Origin: Arthrobacter agilis
GTDB taxonomy: Bacteria; Actinomycetota; Actinomycetes; Actinomycetales; Micrococcaceae
Direction of reading: 5' to 3'
Assembly: GCF_030816075.1 (NCBI RefSeq)
Contig: NZ_JAUSXO010000001.1
Location: 1,488,001-1,552,000, forward strand
Length of the DNA stretch: 64,000 bases
Made by a program: the position numbers and the translations under genes. This document shows positions 1-8,442 of the stretch, in pieces. The notes under the pieces are model-generated. The model worked only from the letters and a program-made list of their open reading frames with translations, did not search any database and had not been told where the DNA came from. Position 1 is the first letter of the stretch. Each line of letters opens with the position of its first letter.

Positions 1-86
1 GGCTCTGATCCGGACAGCGATCGGTCCGTAGCGTCAGGACCACCCCGTCGATGACGACGCGGGCGACGACAAGGAAGGCCCGCATC

Positions 87-536
87 ATGACGAGTTCCCC
101 CGACCAGGACACCTTCTGGGACAACCCCGGCACCCTTCGTGCCTCGGAGATCCTCACGCCCACCGAGTGCTGGGCCCTGGCCACCACCCAGTCCACGGGA
201 CGGCTCGGATTCTTCAGTGAAGGTCTGCTGAACATCTTCCCGGTCAACTACTTCGTGCTCGATCACCGCGTGTACTTCCGGACATCGGCGGACGGAGTCA
301 TTGCGACCAGCTATCTGGAACATGCGGCGTTCCAGGTGGACTCCGTCGATCGGACCAGGCAGCACGGATGGACGGTGCTGATCAACGGTCCCGCGACCCG
401 CGTCGAGGATCCCGGTCTGCTGACGACCCTGTGGGGCAAGGTCTCCGATGAACCATGGGCTCCCGGCCTCCGCGACCTGTTCCTCACCGTGGCCCCGGAG
501 CACGTGCGCGGACGCCGCCTGCGCAGCGCCAGGTGA
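87..536 (+). CDS. Pyridoxamine 5'-phosphate oxidase-like (split-barrel, flavin-binding) protein
   Basis: 149 residues with the compact split beta-barrel typical of PNPOx-like proteins. A short N-terminal helix (LTPTECWALA, about residues 24-33) leads into strands carrying TGRLGF and FPVNYFV, then VYFRTSADG, the usual phosphate/flavin contact loop. Family members bind FMN or F420 and reduce small molecules or store flavin; the substrate cannot be told from sequence. The start at 87 is preceded by AGGAAGG at good spacing. An in-frame ATG at 51 adds a 12-residue basic extension without a ribosome site and was rejected. It stands alone, with no gene in the next 200 bases. The family is clear; the reaction is unknown. 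Confidence 0.8.
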   Translation: MTSSPDQDTFWDNPGTLRASEILTPTECWALATTQSTGRLGFFSEGLLNIFPVNYFVLDHRVYFRTSADGVIATSYLEHAAFQVDSVDRTRQHGWTVLINGPATRVEDPGLLTTLWGKVSDEPWAPGLRDLFLTVAPEHVRGRRLRSAR

Positions 537-734
537 CCCGGGACCGGGGCCGGCACGGTCACTCGCGGTCGTGTCCCCGGTCACGGGTACGCGGAGGGGA
601 CTTTCTGCCCTAGCTCAACACCGCCCTTCGGCGCAGAGTGGACGATCCCGGGGCCTCCAGCGGGTCACGGGCCACGCCGTTCAGGCTTCGGCGCGTTCCC
701 ATCCACGATGTCGCGACGCAAAGGATGGCATGTC

Positions 735-2273
735 ATGAGCTCGCCTCTCAGCAGTACTCCCCCCGTTCCTCCAGCAGCCCGCATGCGGACCGCTCCCCTG
801 ATCCTGGTCCTCCTCGGCGCCCTCCTCATCACGATCGCGGGCGGTATCGGTATCGGCGGTGCCACCGTGGCTGCGCTGGCCGGCCTGCAGCGTGACGGGG
901 ACTTCCTCACCAGCTCCACCGAGCGATTCTCCTTCGACTCCTACGCCCTGACGAGCAGCCAGGTGGAGGTGAACGAGGTGGACGGCGTCGAGGACCTGCC
1001 GGCCGGGCTCGCCACGCTGCGGCTGCGCGCGACGGCAGCCGATCCGGGGCAGGCAGTCTTCATCGGGGTGGCCCGTCAGGATGACGTGGACGCCTACCTG
1101 TCGTCGGTGCACCACACGGAACTGCGCGATCTCCGGACCACGCCTTTCCGCGCCGTGTACCGCGACGTGCCGGGATCCGGTGTCCCGGGCCCGCCTGCCG
1201 AGCAGGAATTCTGGACCATGTCGGCGTCGGGGACGGGGATGCAGGAGATCACGGCGGACCTGCGGGCCGGCAACTGGGCGGTCGTCATCATGAACGCCGA
1301 CGGCAGCCCTGCCGGTGCCGAGGACCTGCAGGCGGGGTTCCGGTCCACCCTGTTCGCCCCGATCGGGGTGGCGCTGCTCCTCACCGCCGTCCTGCTGCTC
1401 CTGGTCGGTATCCCCCTGGTGCTGGCCGGGGCCAGCGGCCTCGGCCGGGGGCTCGACCCTTCCCTGAGCGCCACCCGGCAGGGACGGCTGGTATCTTCCG
1501 CGGAGAGGCACCATCTGGATTCCGCGGATGCCGCACGTGACCTCCTGCCCCACCCCGCCTCGCTGAGCGGCAGCCTTCGGCCCGGGCTGTCGCGGTGGTT
1601 GTGGCTGGTGAAGTGGTTCCTGGCCCTTCCCCACGCCGTGATCCTGGTGCTGCTGTGGGTCGCCTGCTGGGTCTGCACGATCGCTGCGGGCATCGTCATC
1701 CTCTTCACCGGCCGGTACCCGGCGACGCTCTTCCCCTTCACGGTGGGCGTTCTGCGGTGGACCTGGCGGGTCCAGTTCTACAGCTCGGTCCTCGGCACGG
1801 ACAAGTACCCTCCCTTCACCCTGGCACCCGTGGATGCCTACCCGGCCGACTTCCACGTCCCGTATCCGGCACGGCTGCACCGTGGCCTGGTCCTGGTCAA
1901 AGGGTGGCTCCTGGCGCTGCCGCACCTCCTCATCCTCGCTGTGCTGACCGGTGCCTGGTCCTGGACGGCCACCGGCACCGATCCGGGCCAATTCGCCAGG
2001 ACGGCGGGTCCGTCGCTCCTGGGCATCCTGGCCCTCGTCGCCGGGGTCGCACTGCTGTTCACCGCCCGCTACCCCAGGCCGCTGTTCGACTTCGTCATGG
2101 GCATCTCCCGCTGGACCTACCGCGTGCTGGCCTACGTCCTCCTCCTGCGGGACGAGTACCCCCCGTTCCGGCTGGATCAGGGACCGGACGAGCCGGACCC
2201 GCAACCGCAGGATCCTCATACCCCCGGTCTCGTGGAGGCCGGACGACCCTCACCGGCCGGTCTGGACCGCTAG
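735..2273 (+). CDS. DUF4389 domain membrane protein (two DUF4389 units)
   Basis: 512 residues. A hydrophobic segment at about residues 19-42 anchors an extracytoplasmic region (about 55-200), followed by another hydrophobic segment near 207-235. Two copies of a DUF4389-like unit follow. Each has a pair of membrane segments and ends in a similar signature: TGRYPATLF...RWTWRV...YPPFTL in the first, TARYPRPLF...RWTYRV...YPPFRL in the second. The internal repeat is seen directly in the sequence. The function of DUF4389 is not established. ATG at 735 was chosen because AAGGATG lies just upstream; a start at 708 would add nine residues. It is monocistronic, followed by a short gap and then a convergent gene. 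Confidence 0.8.
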   Translation: MSSPLSSTPPVPPAARMRTAPLILVLLGALLITIAGGIGIGGATVAALAGLQRDGDFLTSSTERFSFDSYALTSSQVEVNEVDGVEDLPAGLATLRLRATAADPGQAVFIGVARQDDVDAYLSSVHHTELRDLRTTPFRAVYRDVPGSGVPGPPAEQEFWTMSASGTGMQEITADLRAGNWAVVIMNADGSPAGAEDLQAGFRSTLFAPIGVALLLTAVLLLLVGIPLVLAGASGLGRGLDPSLSATRQGRLVSSAERHHLDSADAARDLLPHPASLSGSLRPGLSRWLWLVKWFLALPHAVILVLLWVACWVCTIAAGIVILFTGRYPATLFPFTVGVLRWTWRVQFYSSVLGTDKYPPFTLAPVDAYPADFHVPYPARLHRGLVLVKGWLLALPHLLILAVLTGAWSWTATGTDPGQFARTAGPSLLGILALVAGVALLFTARYPRPLFDFVMGISRWTYRVLAYVLLLRDEYPPFRLDQGPDEPDPQPQDPHTPGLVEAGRPSPAGLDR

Positions 2274-2379
2274 CGCCACCGGGCCTGCAGCCCGACGTCG
2301 GGAGAACCGGTCCGCGGACATCGATCCAGGCTCCTTCGGCGGAGCGGCCGACCACCCGTCGACGGGACGCGTCCGACAC

Positions 2380-2910
2380 TCACCGGGCCCGGCGCGCAGC
2401 GCCGCGGTTGAGCGCCATGTGCCCGCCCAGGAATCCCGCGGACGCCACGACGACGTTCCCGGCGAGACCCAGCCGGGTCCCCAGAGAGTGATGGTCTCGC
2501 ATGCGTGCAATCAGCGATCCGAGGAGCAGGAAGACGGCGATGTCGGTCCCCAGGGCGTGCACGGCCACGATACGGCGTGCGGAGCCGGTCATCCCCGCCC
2601 AGTCACCGGCGCCGGAGAGCGCCGTCGGCACAGCCGCCGCCAGTCCTGCACCGACCAGGAGCGTGGCACTGCCGCGCGCCTGGGGCCCACCGCCCAGGTC
2701 CAGGACGGACGCGCTCACCCAGAATCCGAGCGTCAGGTCGGTGAGCGGGGGGTGTATCGAGTGCCCGAGGACGCCTGAATGGAAGGGACTGCGCTGCGCC
2801 CAGCCGATCAGCGGACCGTACACGACGTCCTGGGCGACGGCGATCCGCTCCGAGAGGGGATGCTGCCCCACGAAGCGGGCCACGCGTTGCGGTGCCGGGA
2901 GTTCGTCCAC
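2380..2910 (-). CDS. DUF2231-type membrane protein
   Basis: 176 residues with about four hydrophobic segments. The N-terminal part contains the HPLSERIA and HSIHPPLTD motifs typical of the DUF2231 membrane family (His-Pro after a short soluble start, then a TDLTLGFW helix). Later helices include AVHALGTDIAVFLLLG and a final VVVASAGFLGGHMALN. The role of the family is unknown; it is sometimes found beside redox or heme proteins. The reading frame is open far upstream through non-coding-like sequence, so GTG at 2910 is the most reasonable start. No strong ribosome site is visible, and a leaderless start is possible. It points toward the preceding + gene and shares its strand with the CYTH-CHAD gene. 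Confidence 0.72.
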   Translation of the reverse strand: MDELPAPQRVARFVGQHPLSERIAVAQDVVYGPLIGWAQRSPFHSGVLGHSIHPPLTDLTLGFWVSASVLDLGGGPQARGSATLLVGAGLAAAVPTALSGAGDWAGMTGSARRIVAVHALGTDIAVFLLLGSLIARMRDHHSLGTRLGLAGNVVVASAGFLGGHMALNRGAARRAR

Positions 2911-3020
2911 GGTCGTAAGGTACGCCGATCCTGCCGCCCTGCATAGGGTGCTTGGGCCGGCGACGGGCGGCGGGTGACCGCCATGGGTGTCCGCCGGCCC
3001 CGACCGGGAACGGGCGTGCG

Positions 3021-4541
3021 CTACTTCTTCCGCAGGGGTGACGGGAAGTGCTTCCATGCGCGCCGGAAACGGTCTTCGGCGTCGAGAGCGACCGCCTGTT
3101 CCAGGGCATGCAGCCGGCCGTAGCTGAAGCCGTTCTCCCCCTCCTGGAAGGCCGTGGCGGCGAGGCGGCGCAGCAGCTCCCGGGTCACGATGCTGTCCTG
3201 GTGCTCGCCCAGGATCTGTTGGATCGCCTGCGCCCCTCCGGCGATCCGGGCGATCTTCTTGCGCCCCATGGGCCGGGCCGCCTCTGCTGCGTAGCGCAGG
3301 CGTTTTCCGGCCTTCCGCGCCTCGTGCAGGCCGGGATGGTCGCCGGTCCCCGCCCGGTGGTCCCTCGCATGATCGACCGCTCTGCGCAGGCGCTCCAGAT
3401 CCCGGTCGATGAGGGCGGGGATCACCTGAGCGGCAGGATCGGCTGCTGCGGGAGTCAGCGTCGGGGCGGCGACCAGGGCGTCGAGCGTGTCGAGGAGGCG
3501 GAAATAGCGTTGTCCGTCCAGCGTCCGGAGCACGCGGGTATGGAACCTCTGGTGATCCCCTCCGAGCTCGATCTCGAGCCTGCGCTCGACGGGGCCCAGG
3601 AGGAGCTCGGCCGGTTCGTCGGCCACCAGCTGCCGGAGCCGCGCGTGCATCACCTGCGCGTCGCGCGCTGTGCCGAGGACCCCGGCGAGCCACGCGAGCT
3701 CGCCGCGCAGGCGCCGGACGGCGTCCGCGTCCTCCAGCAGCGTCCGGTACGTCGCCAGCACCGACCGCAGGCGTCGGATGGCAACCCTCATCCGGTGGAT
3801 CGCGTCGGATGCGTCCAGCCGCACGCGGGGATCCTGCTGCTGGAGCACGGCCACCTGCTCGTGGAGGTACGCGAGGAGGACATCCCCTGCCGGACCGCCC
3901 GGCGCGGGTGCCGGGACGATGCCGACGGCGGTCGGTCGGCGAGCGCCGAGGGCTCGTGCCGGCTCCGAGCGGGGAGCGGCAGGACGACCGCCCGCGGCCG
4001 CGAAGAGGGCCTCCGCGGCATCCAGCAGGTCCCTCGATCCGTCGGCCAGTGCGAGCCCCCATTCCCGCCGGTGCCGGGGAGAGGGTCCGGGACCGGTTAC
4101 CTCGGCCTCGACGTGGTCGTCCCGGAACTCGGCGAGGATCTCGCCGTCCCCGCCCCGCAGGCGCCACACGATGCGCCGGGTGGACAGCCTGGCCACCGGT
4201 ACCAGTCCGCTGTCCCTGGTGTGCACCCGGACCAGTCTCAGGAGAGCCGCGGGAACGGCGTCGGTGCCCCTGCGCAGCGGTCCGGAGTGCTCGTGGCGCT
4301 CGTCGGGGCCGGCGGGCACCTCCAGGGTCCAGCCGTCGCCCTCGCCGCTGGTCCGCCGTCGCAGGGTGATCCGGCGGGACGCCAGCCGGAAGTCCGGGGT
4401 GTCGACGTATTCGGCTCCGAGGTGGTGCTCCTCCGGCTGGTCCACGCTCCCGACCCCGGGGAGGTCCGCCAGCGCGGGAAGCGGGGCGTCGTCCTCGACG
4501 TCGAACGTCCGCTCGATCCCGACAACAGGCTCACCGCGCAT
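3021..4541 (-). CDS. CYTH and CHAD domain protein
   Basis: 506 residues: an N-terminal CYTH (triphosphate tunnel) domain at about 1-200 and a C-terminal CHAD helical domain at about 215-500. CHAD is supported by the two conserved His/Arg helices DAIHRMRVAIRRLRSVL and LHEARKAGKRLRYAAE, which in the family bind polyphosphate. CYTH proteins normally open with ExExK; here the equivalent stretch is GIERT, so the first Glu and the Lys are replaced, and the usual TxK strand reads WTLEVP. The CYTH half may therefore bind without catalysis (inference). A likely role is polyphosphate-associated chemistry or localisation. The ATG at 4541 has AAGGTG upstream and a TATAAG-like -10 box close by. Confidence 0.88.
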   Translation of the reverse strand: MRGEPVVGIERTFDVEDDAPLPALADLPGVGSVDQPEEHHLGAEYVDTPDFRLASRRITLRRRTSGEGDGWTLEVPAGPDERHEHSGPLRRGTDAVPAALLRLVRVHTRDSGLVPVARLSTRRIVWRLRGGDGEILAEFRDDHVEAEVTGPGPSPRHRREWGLALADGSRDLLDAAEALFAAAGGRPAAPRSEPARALGARRPTAVGIVPAPAPGGPAGDVLLAYLHEQVAVLQQQDPRVRLDASDAIHRMRVAIRRLRSVLATYRTLLEDADAVRRLRGELAWLAGVLGTARDAQVMHARLRQLVADEPAELLLGPVERRLEIELGGDHQRFHTRVLRTLDGQRYFRLLDTLDALVAAPTLTPAAADPAAQVIPALIDRDLERLRRAVDHARDHRAGTGDHPGLHEARKAGKRLRYAAEAARPMGRKKIARIAGGAQAIQQILGEHQDSIVTRELLRRLAATAFQEGENGFSYGRLHALEQAVALDAEDRFRRAWKHFPSPLRKK

Positions 4542-4753
4542 AGGGCACCTTATATCGTCACCCCGCCGGGCGTCAGCAGTCGCCCACGCTCCCGGTTCCG
4601 TCGATCAAAGGGGGCCGAAAGACCCTAGAGGGACGCCCGGACTCGGCGCACACTGGCGGGACTCACGGACCGACACCGTCCCTGGGTCGACGAAGGCGCG
4701 CGTCGGCTCCAGGATGATCAGCCGCGCGCCCTTCCCCCACGAAGGACACCGCC

Positions 4754-4969
4754 ATGACCACACAGGAATCCGAGGCCCGATCCCTGAGCCTCCCTGCCAC
4801 ACCCCCACCTGCTCCCCCGCTGTCGGGGGATCGTCTCCAGCGCGGTGCCCCCGCGCTCTCGGAATCCGACCTGAAACGCCAGCTCGAGCGTCGTCGGGAG
4901 ACCGAGCGGAAGCTCGCCCTCCACATCCAGACGTATCGGGAGACCCACCCTCTTCCCCCCAGCCACTGA
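4754..4969 (+). CDS. Small hypothetical protein, proline-rich N-terminus and charged helix
   Basis: 71 residues. Residues 1-32 are Pro/Ser-rich and probably disordered. Residues about 36-62 (SESDLKRQLERRRETERKLA and onward) form a strongly charged amphipathic helix, possibly a coiled coil. GAAGGA sits about 8 bases before the ATG, and a perfect 14-bp hairpin lies 4 bases after the stop. It therefore looks like a genuine short transcription unit rather than a chance frame. I recognise no family. Such helices often mediate oligomerisation or nucleic-acid contact, but nothing here proves it. Confidence 0.6.
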   Translation: MTTQESEARSLSLPATPPPAPPLSGDRLQRGAPALSESDLKRQLERRRETERKLALHIQTYRETHPLPPSH

Positions 4970-4973
4970 TGCC

Positions 4974-5011
4974 GTCCCCGGCGGAAGACTCTGTCCGCTT
5001 CCGCCGGGGAC
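4974..5011 (+). terminator. Strong hairpin after the 71-residue gene
   Basis: A 14-bp perfect inverted repeat (GTCCCCGGCGGAAG at 4974-4987 with its complement at 4998-5011) around a 10-base loop starts 4 bases after the stop codon. No U-tract follows, as is common for actinobacterial terminators. Confidence 0.7.
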
Positions 5012-5031
5012 GGGCTCGGTAGGCTTCCGCC

Positions 5032-5460
5032 ATGGACCAACAGCTGCACTTCCTCACGGTCGCGGTGCCGGACCTCGACGCCGCCCGCGCGTTCTACGCC
5101 GACGGGCTCGGCTGGACGCCGGTGGTGGACGTCCCCGACGAGGTCGTCTTCTACCAGGTGGCTCCCGGCATGCTGCTCGGGTTGTTCATCGCCCACAAGT
5201 TCGCCCAGGATCTCGGGCTCGAGACCGCGCCGGCACCCGCCGGTATCACGCTGTCCCACAACGTCGGCGGTCCGGTCGAGGTCCGCGCGGCCATCACTGC
5301 CATGACGCGCGCCGGCGGCGTCCTCCTGAAGGAGCCGCAGCACAGTGCGTTCGGCGGGATCTTCCACGCCCTCGTCCGTGATCCGAGTGGGGTGGTGTGG
5401 GAGGTGGCGCACAATCCCGGCTGGCAGATCCTCGACGACGGCACCGTCGTGCTGGGCTGA
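5032..5460 (+). CDS. VOC (glyoxalase/bleomycin-resistance) family protein
   Basis: 142 residues with two beta-alpha-beta-beta-beta modules of the vicinal oxygen chelate fold. [24 protein letters not shown] opens the first (residues about 4-27); the second begins near residue 80 and ends in [21 protein letters not shown], the usual final strand. Members bind a divalent metal and act as lyases, dioxygenases or antibiotic-binding proteins. The canonical first metal ligand position is occupied by Leu/Thr rather than a clear His, so catalysis is uncertain. ATG at 5032 has only a weak GTAGG upstream. It is a single gene; the next operon begins after a 387-bp leader. Confidence 0.85.
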   Translation: MDQQLHFLTVAVPDLDAARAFYADGLGWTPVVDVPDEVVFYQVAPGMLLGLFIAHKFAQDLGLETAPAPAGITLSHNVGGPVEVRAAITAMTRAGGVLLKEPQHSAFGGIFHALVRDPSGVVWEVAHNPGWQILDDGTVVLG

Positions 5461-5532
5461 GCGCACCCCTGCCGTCGTCATACGCTCTTCGTGCGCCGAC
5501 GGACATTTCCGCAGATGTCACATTTCTTTTTG

Positions 5533-5564
5533 TTGATCGAATATCAGGGGCTTCTGCCTATAGT
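5533..5564 (+). promoter_or_regulatory. Candidate promoter for the organosulfur operon leader
   Basis: TTGATC (5533-5538) and TATAGT (5559-5564) lie 20 bases apart in an unusually AT-rich patch. The expected transcript start near 5571 falls exactly at the first base of the riboswitch P1 stem. The spacer is a little long, so the -35 assignment is tentative. Confidence 0.5.
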
Positions 5565-5571
5565 TGTTCCA

Positions 5572-5650
5572 GCTTCAAGAGACGCGGTCGCAAAGCTCCG
5601 ACTGGACCGCGCACCAACCCCATGTTCCTGGGTGGTTCGGATGACGAAGC
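5572..5650 (+). promoter_or_regulatory. SAM-I/SAM-IV clan riboswitch (S-adenosylmethionine sensor)
   Basis: The RNA folds into the SAM-clan core. P1 pairs GCUUC (5572-5576) with GAAGC (5646-5650). J1/2 is AAGAGA. P2 is a perfect 7-bp stem (5583-5589 with 5605-5611). The P2 loop UCCGA (5597-5601) is the exact complement of J3/4 UCGGA (5637-5641), giving the clan's pseudoknot. P3 has the hallmark asymmetric internal loop: ACC-AA-CCC (5613-5620) against GGG-U-GGU (5630-5636). Only four bases separate J3/4 from the P1 right arm, so P4 is absent, as in SAM-IV and SAM-I-IV variants. A GGCAC/GUGCU hairpin follows at 5663-5675. It precedes a transporter and monooxygenase operon, consistent with repression by SAM. 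I could not run a covariance model. Confidence 0.72.
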
Positions 5651-5747
5651 GGCCTTCTCCTCGGCACTCGGTGCTGGTCCGGTGCAGGCAAGAGCACTCC
5701 GAAAGGCACTCATCGTGAGCTGTACAGCCCTCCCCTAGCCGGATCAC

Positions 5748-5792
5748 GGCGCATCGCGCCCTTTTCTCCCTTTCTCCTTTTTTCTTTTTCTT
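5748..5792 (+). terminator. Leader terminator (riboswitch expression platform)
   Basis: GGCGC-AUC-GCGCC (5748-5760) is followed at once by a long pyrimidine run (5761-5797, mostly U and C, including UUUU and UUUUUU). It lies between the SAM-type aptamer and the first gene, so it is the natural site of SAM-dependent termination. The stem is short (5 bp), and the length of the pyrimidine tract is unusual for this genome. Confidence 0.6.
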
Positions 5793-5847
5793 CCCTCCTG
5801 GCGAATTGTGCTGTGCGCTGCGCCAGAATGCACCCGAGGAATTCTTC

Positions 5848-7509
5848 ATGAATGCATCCGTACTTCGCCCTGCCCGAAATCGAAAGCTGTTCGGACAGGT
5901 CACGGCGCTGTCCGCCGTCGGCCTTCTCGCCCTGCTGACCGGCTGCGCCGGGCCGGCAGCCCCATCCTCCGCGACGAGCGGGGAGCCGGTGTCCGGCGGC
6001 ATCCTGGACGTGTCCATCTCGGCCGAGCCGGGCTGCCTCGACGGCCACGGCATCTCCGCGACACAGCAGCAGTTCCTCGGCCGCCTGATCTACGACAACG
6101 TGGTGACCCTCGACGAGAACGGGGATGTCGCGCCCTACCTGGCGGAGTCCTGGGACGTCTCGGAGGACGGCAGAACGTACACGTTCCACCTCAGGCAGGG
6201 TGTCACCTTCAGCGACGGCTCACCGTGGGACGCGGAGGTCCTCGGGCAGAACTTCGAGCACATGAGGGACCCCGCCACGAAGTCACCGCTCGCCGCCGCG
6301 TACATCGCCCCGTACGTGGACGGCACGGTGGTCGACGACTACACGTTCGAGGCCCATCTCGCCTACCCCTACACGCCCTTCCTCTACACGCTCGCGCAGT
6401 CCTGGCTCGGCATGAACTCGGGCAAGGCCATCACCGAGGCGCCGGAGACACTGTGCCAGAAGCCGGTCGGCACCGGTCCGTTCACCGTCGCCGACTACGA
6501 GCCCGGCCAGAGCATCAGCTACACCAGGCGCGAAGGGTACGACTGGGCGCCGGAATGGCTCGAGGGCGACGGCGAGGCGTACCTCGACGGCGTGGAGGTC
6601 ACCCTCGTCAGCGAACCCGTCATCCGCCACCAGTCGCTCGTCTCGGGCCAGTACGACCTGACGGAGAACCTCGCGCCGCAGAACGCCGCCGCCGTGCAGG
6701 CGGATCCGAACTTCACGTACGAGAACCTGCCCCGCACCGGCAGCCCGTACGTGCTCGGCTTCAACCTCAGCCGTGCCCCGTTCGACGACCTCGCGGTGCG
6801 GCAGGCGTTCGCGGCCGCCGTGGACACGAAGGCCGTCACGGAGAGCCTCGGCTTCGGCACCTACACGCCGATCGACAGCTTCCTGTCGAAGGAGAGCAAG
6901 TACTACGACCCGTCCGTCGAGGGCGTCCTGACCTACGACCCCGAACGGGCGAACCAGCTCCTCGACGGCGCCGGCTGGGCCGGTCGGGACGACGAGGGCT
7001 TCCGCACCAGGGACGGGAAGCGGCTGACGGTCGAGGTGCCCACGGTCGAGAGTTCGACCCCGAGCCCGCTGCTCGTGCAGCTGCAGGGAGAGGCGCGGAA
7101 GGTCGGCTTCGACGTCCGGATCATCCAGCTCCCCCAGGCCCAGTTGACCGAGCTCCGCTACGCGGGCGACTACGACGCCCTCGCCGGCGTCTGGCACACC
7201 AACACCACCGACGTCCTGTTCATCCGGTACCACTCCTCCGAGATCACGGGCGAGCGGATCGGCCAGAACTCCTCCTACGTCAACGATCCGGAACTCGACG
7301 AGCTGCTCTCCACGGCCCGTGAGGCCGACGACGGCCCCGTGGCCGAGGAGGCCTACTCGGAGGCCCAGCACCGACTGCTCGAGATCGTGCCGGGCGTGCC
7401 CCTCTACGAGAACCCGAGCCAGTTCGCCTACGCGAATACCGTCCACGACGTCGCCGTGGACACCTCCCACCCGGTGCCGGTCCTCACCTACGCCTGGAAG
7501 GCCGAGTAG
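5848..7509 (+). CDS. ABC transporter substrate-binding lipoprotein, solute-binding family 5
   Basis: 553 residues. A signal peptide ends in a lipobox (LLTGC, Cys about residue 33), so the mature protein is membrane-anchored outside the cell. The body matches the family-5 (DppA/OppA/NikA-type) solute-binding fold: GGILDVSISAEPGCLDGHG near the mature N-terminus, YLAESWDVSEDGRTYTFHLR, and a late stretch of Asn/Asp-rich segments before EEAYSEAQHRLLEIVPGVPLYE. ATG at 5848 follows CGAGGA. An earlier in-frame ATG at 5806 lacks a ribosome site and lies in leader RNA. It heads the six-gene operon. Family 5 covers peptides, nickel, glutathione and other small ligands; the monooxygenases downstream suggest an organosulfur ligand (inference). 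Confidence 0.9.
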   Translation: MNASVLRPARNRKLFGQVTALSAVGLLALLTGCAGPAAPSSATSGEPVSGGILDVSISAEPGCLDGHGISATQQQFLGRLIYDNVVTLDENGDVAPYLAESWDVSEDGRTYTFHLRQGVTFSDGSPWDAEVLGQNFEHMRDPATKSPLAAAYIAPYVDGTVVDDYTFEAHLAYPYTPFLYTLAQSWLGMNSGKAITEAPETLCQKPVGTGPFTVADYEPGQSISYTRREGYDWAPEWLEGDGEAYLDGVEVTLVSEPVIRHQSLVSGQYDLTENLAPQNAAAVQADPNFTYENLPRTGSPYVLGFNLSRAPFDDLAVRQAFAAAVDTKAVTESLGFGTYTPIDSFLSKESKYYDPSVEGVLTYDPERANQLLDGAGWAGRDDEGFRTRDGKRLTVEVPTVESSTPSPLLVQLQGEARKVGFDVRIIQLPQAQLTELRYAGDYDALAGVWHTNTTDVLFIRYHSSEITGERIGQNSSYVNDPELDELLSTAREADDGPVAEEAYSEAQHRLLEIVPGVPLYENPSQFAYANTVHDVAVDTSHPVPVLTYAWKAE

Positions 7510-8442
7510 GTGGCCGTGCTCCGACGGGTCCTCACGCGACTCGCCGTCGGCCTCGGTGTCCTCTGGGGGGCAGCGACGCTCACGTTCCTCGCGGTCTACC
7601 TGATTCCCGGCGACACGGCACTGCTGATCCTCGGCGGACCCGATGCGCGGCCCACGGCCGAGACGCTTGCGCAGGTCCGCAGCGACTACCTCCTCGACCA
7701 GCCGTTCATCGTCCAGTACGGCAGCTACCTCGGCAACCTGCTCCAGGGCGACCTCGGGCAGTCCTACAGGCTGCGCCTGCCCGTCACGGAGGCCATCGGG
7801 CAGCAGATCGGCGCGACGGCGGCGCTGGCGGCGGCCGCCGTCGTCCTCGCCCTGCCGCTGACCTTCGCGGTGGCGATCCTGTCCGCGCAGCGGGCCCCGT
7901 GGCTCCGCTCGATCGTCTCCGGGATCGAGGTGGTCCTCGCCGCGACGCCGACGTTCATCATCGGCTTCGCGCTGCTGATCGTCTTCTCGTTCACCCTGCG
8001 CTGGTTCCCCATCGGCGGGAACCAGGGGCCGGCCGCGCTGATCCTGCCGGCCCTCACCCTCGCCCTCGCGATCTTCGGCACCCTGTCGCAGGTCCTGCGG
8101 AACGAGCTCGAGGACGTCCTGGAGCAGCCGTTCATCCTGACCGCCCGGTCCCGCGGCATGCGCGATCTCCCGGTGCGGATCCGGCACGCCCTCCGGCACG
8201 CGGCCATCCCGGTCATGACCATGTCCGGGTTCGTCGTCGCCGCCCTGCTCGGCGGGTCGGTGGTCGTCGAGGCCCTCTTCAGCCGGCAGGGCATCGGATC
8301 CCTCACGCTGGCGTCGGTCTACAACAAGGACCTGCCGGTCATCATCGGGATCGTGCTCCTCTCAGCCGCGGTCTACGTCGTCGTGAATCTCGTGATCGAC
8401 CTCCTATACACGTTCATCGACCCGAAAGTGGTGACCGCATGA
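7510..8442 (+). CDS. ABC transporter permease, DppB/OppB type
   Basis: 310 residues, about six membrane helices, BPD_transp_1 fold. The N-terminus (LRRVLTRLAVGLGVLWGAATLTFLAVYLIPGD) and the coupling-helix region (ARSRGMRD about residues 214-221, followed by RIRHALRHAAIP) are typical of the first permease of family-5 importers. GTG at 7510 abuts the stop of the lipoprotein gene, so translation is probably coupled. It forms the channel with the next gene's product. Confidence 0.9.
   Translation: MAVLRRVLTRLAVGLGVLWGAATLTFLAVYLIPGDTALLILGGPDARPTAETLAQVRSDYLLDQPFIVQYGSYLGNLLQGDLGQSYRLRLPVTEAIGQQIGATAALAAAAVVLALPLTFAVAILSAQRAPWLRSIVSGIEVVLAATPTFIIGFALLIVFSFTLRWFPIGGNQGPAALILPALTLALAIFGTLSQVLRNELEDVLEQPFILTARSRGMRDLPVRIRHALRHAAIPVMTMSGFVVAALLGGSVVVEALFSRQGIGSLTLASVYNKDLPVIIGIVLLSAAVYVVVNLVIDLLYTFIDPKVVTA

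Noticed and set aside
681-2219. Long minus-strand open frame (512 codons)
   Set aside because: It is the GC-rich shadow of the DUF4389 gene: composition is Arg/Gly/Gln-rich with no domain, and the + strand frame has clear membrane helices and a ribosome site.
6283-8199. Long minus-strand open frame (638 codons) under the ABC genes
   Set aside because: It lies antisense to two clear transporter genes and is Arg/Gly/Glu/Asp-rich without recognisable domains.
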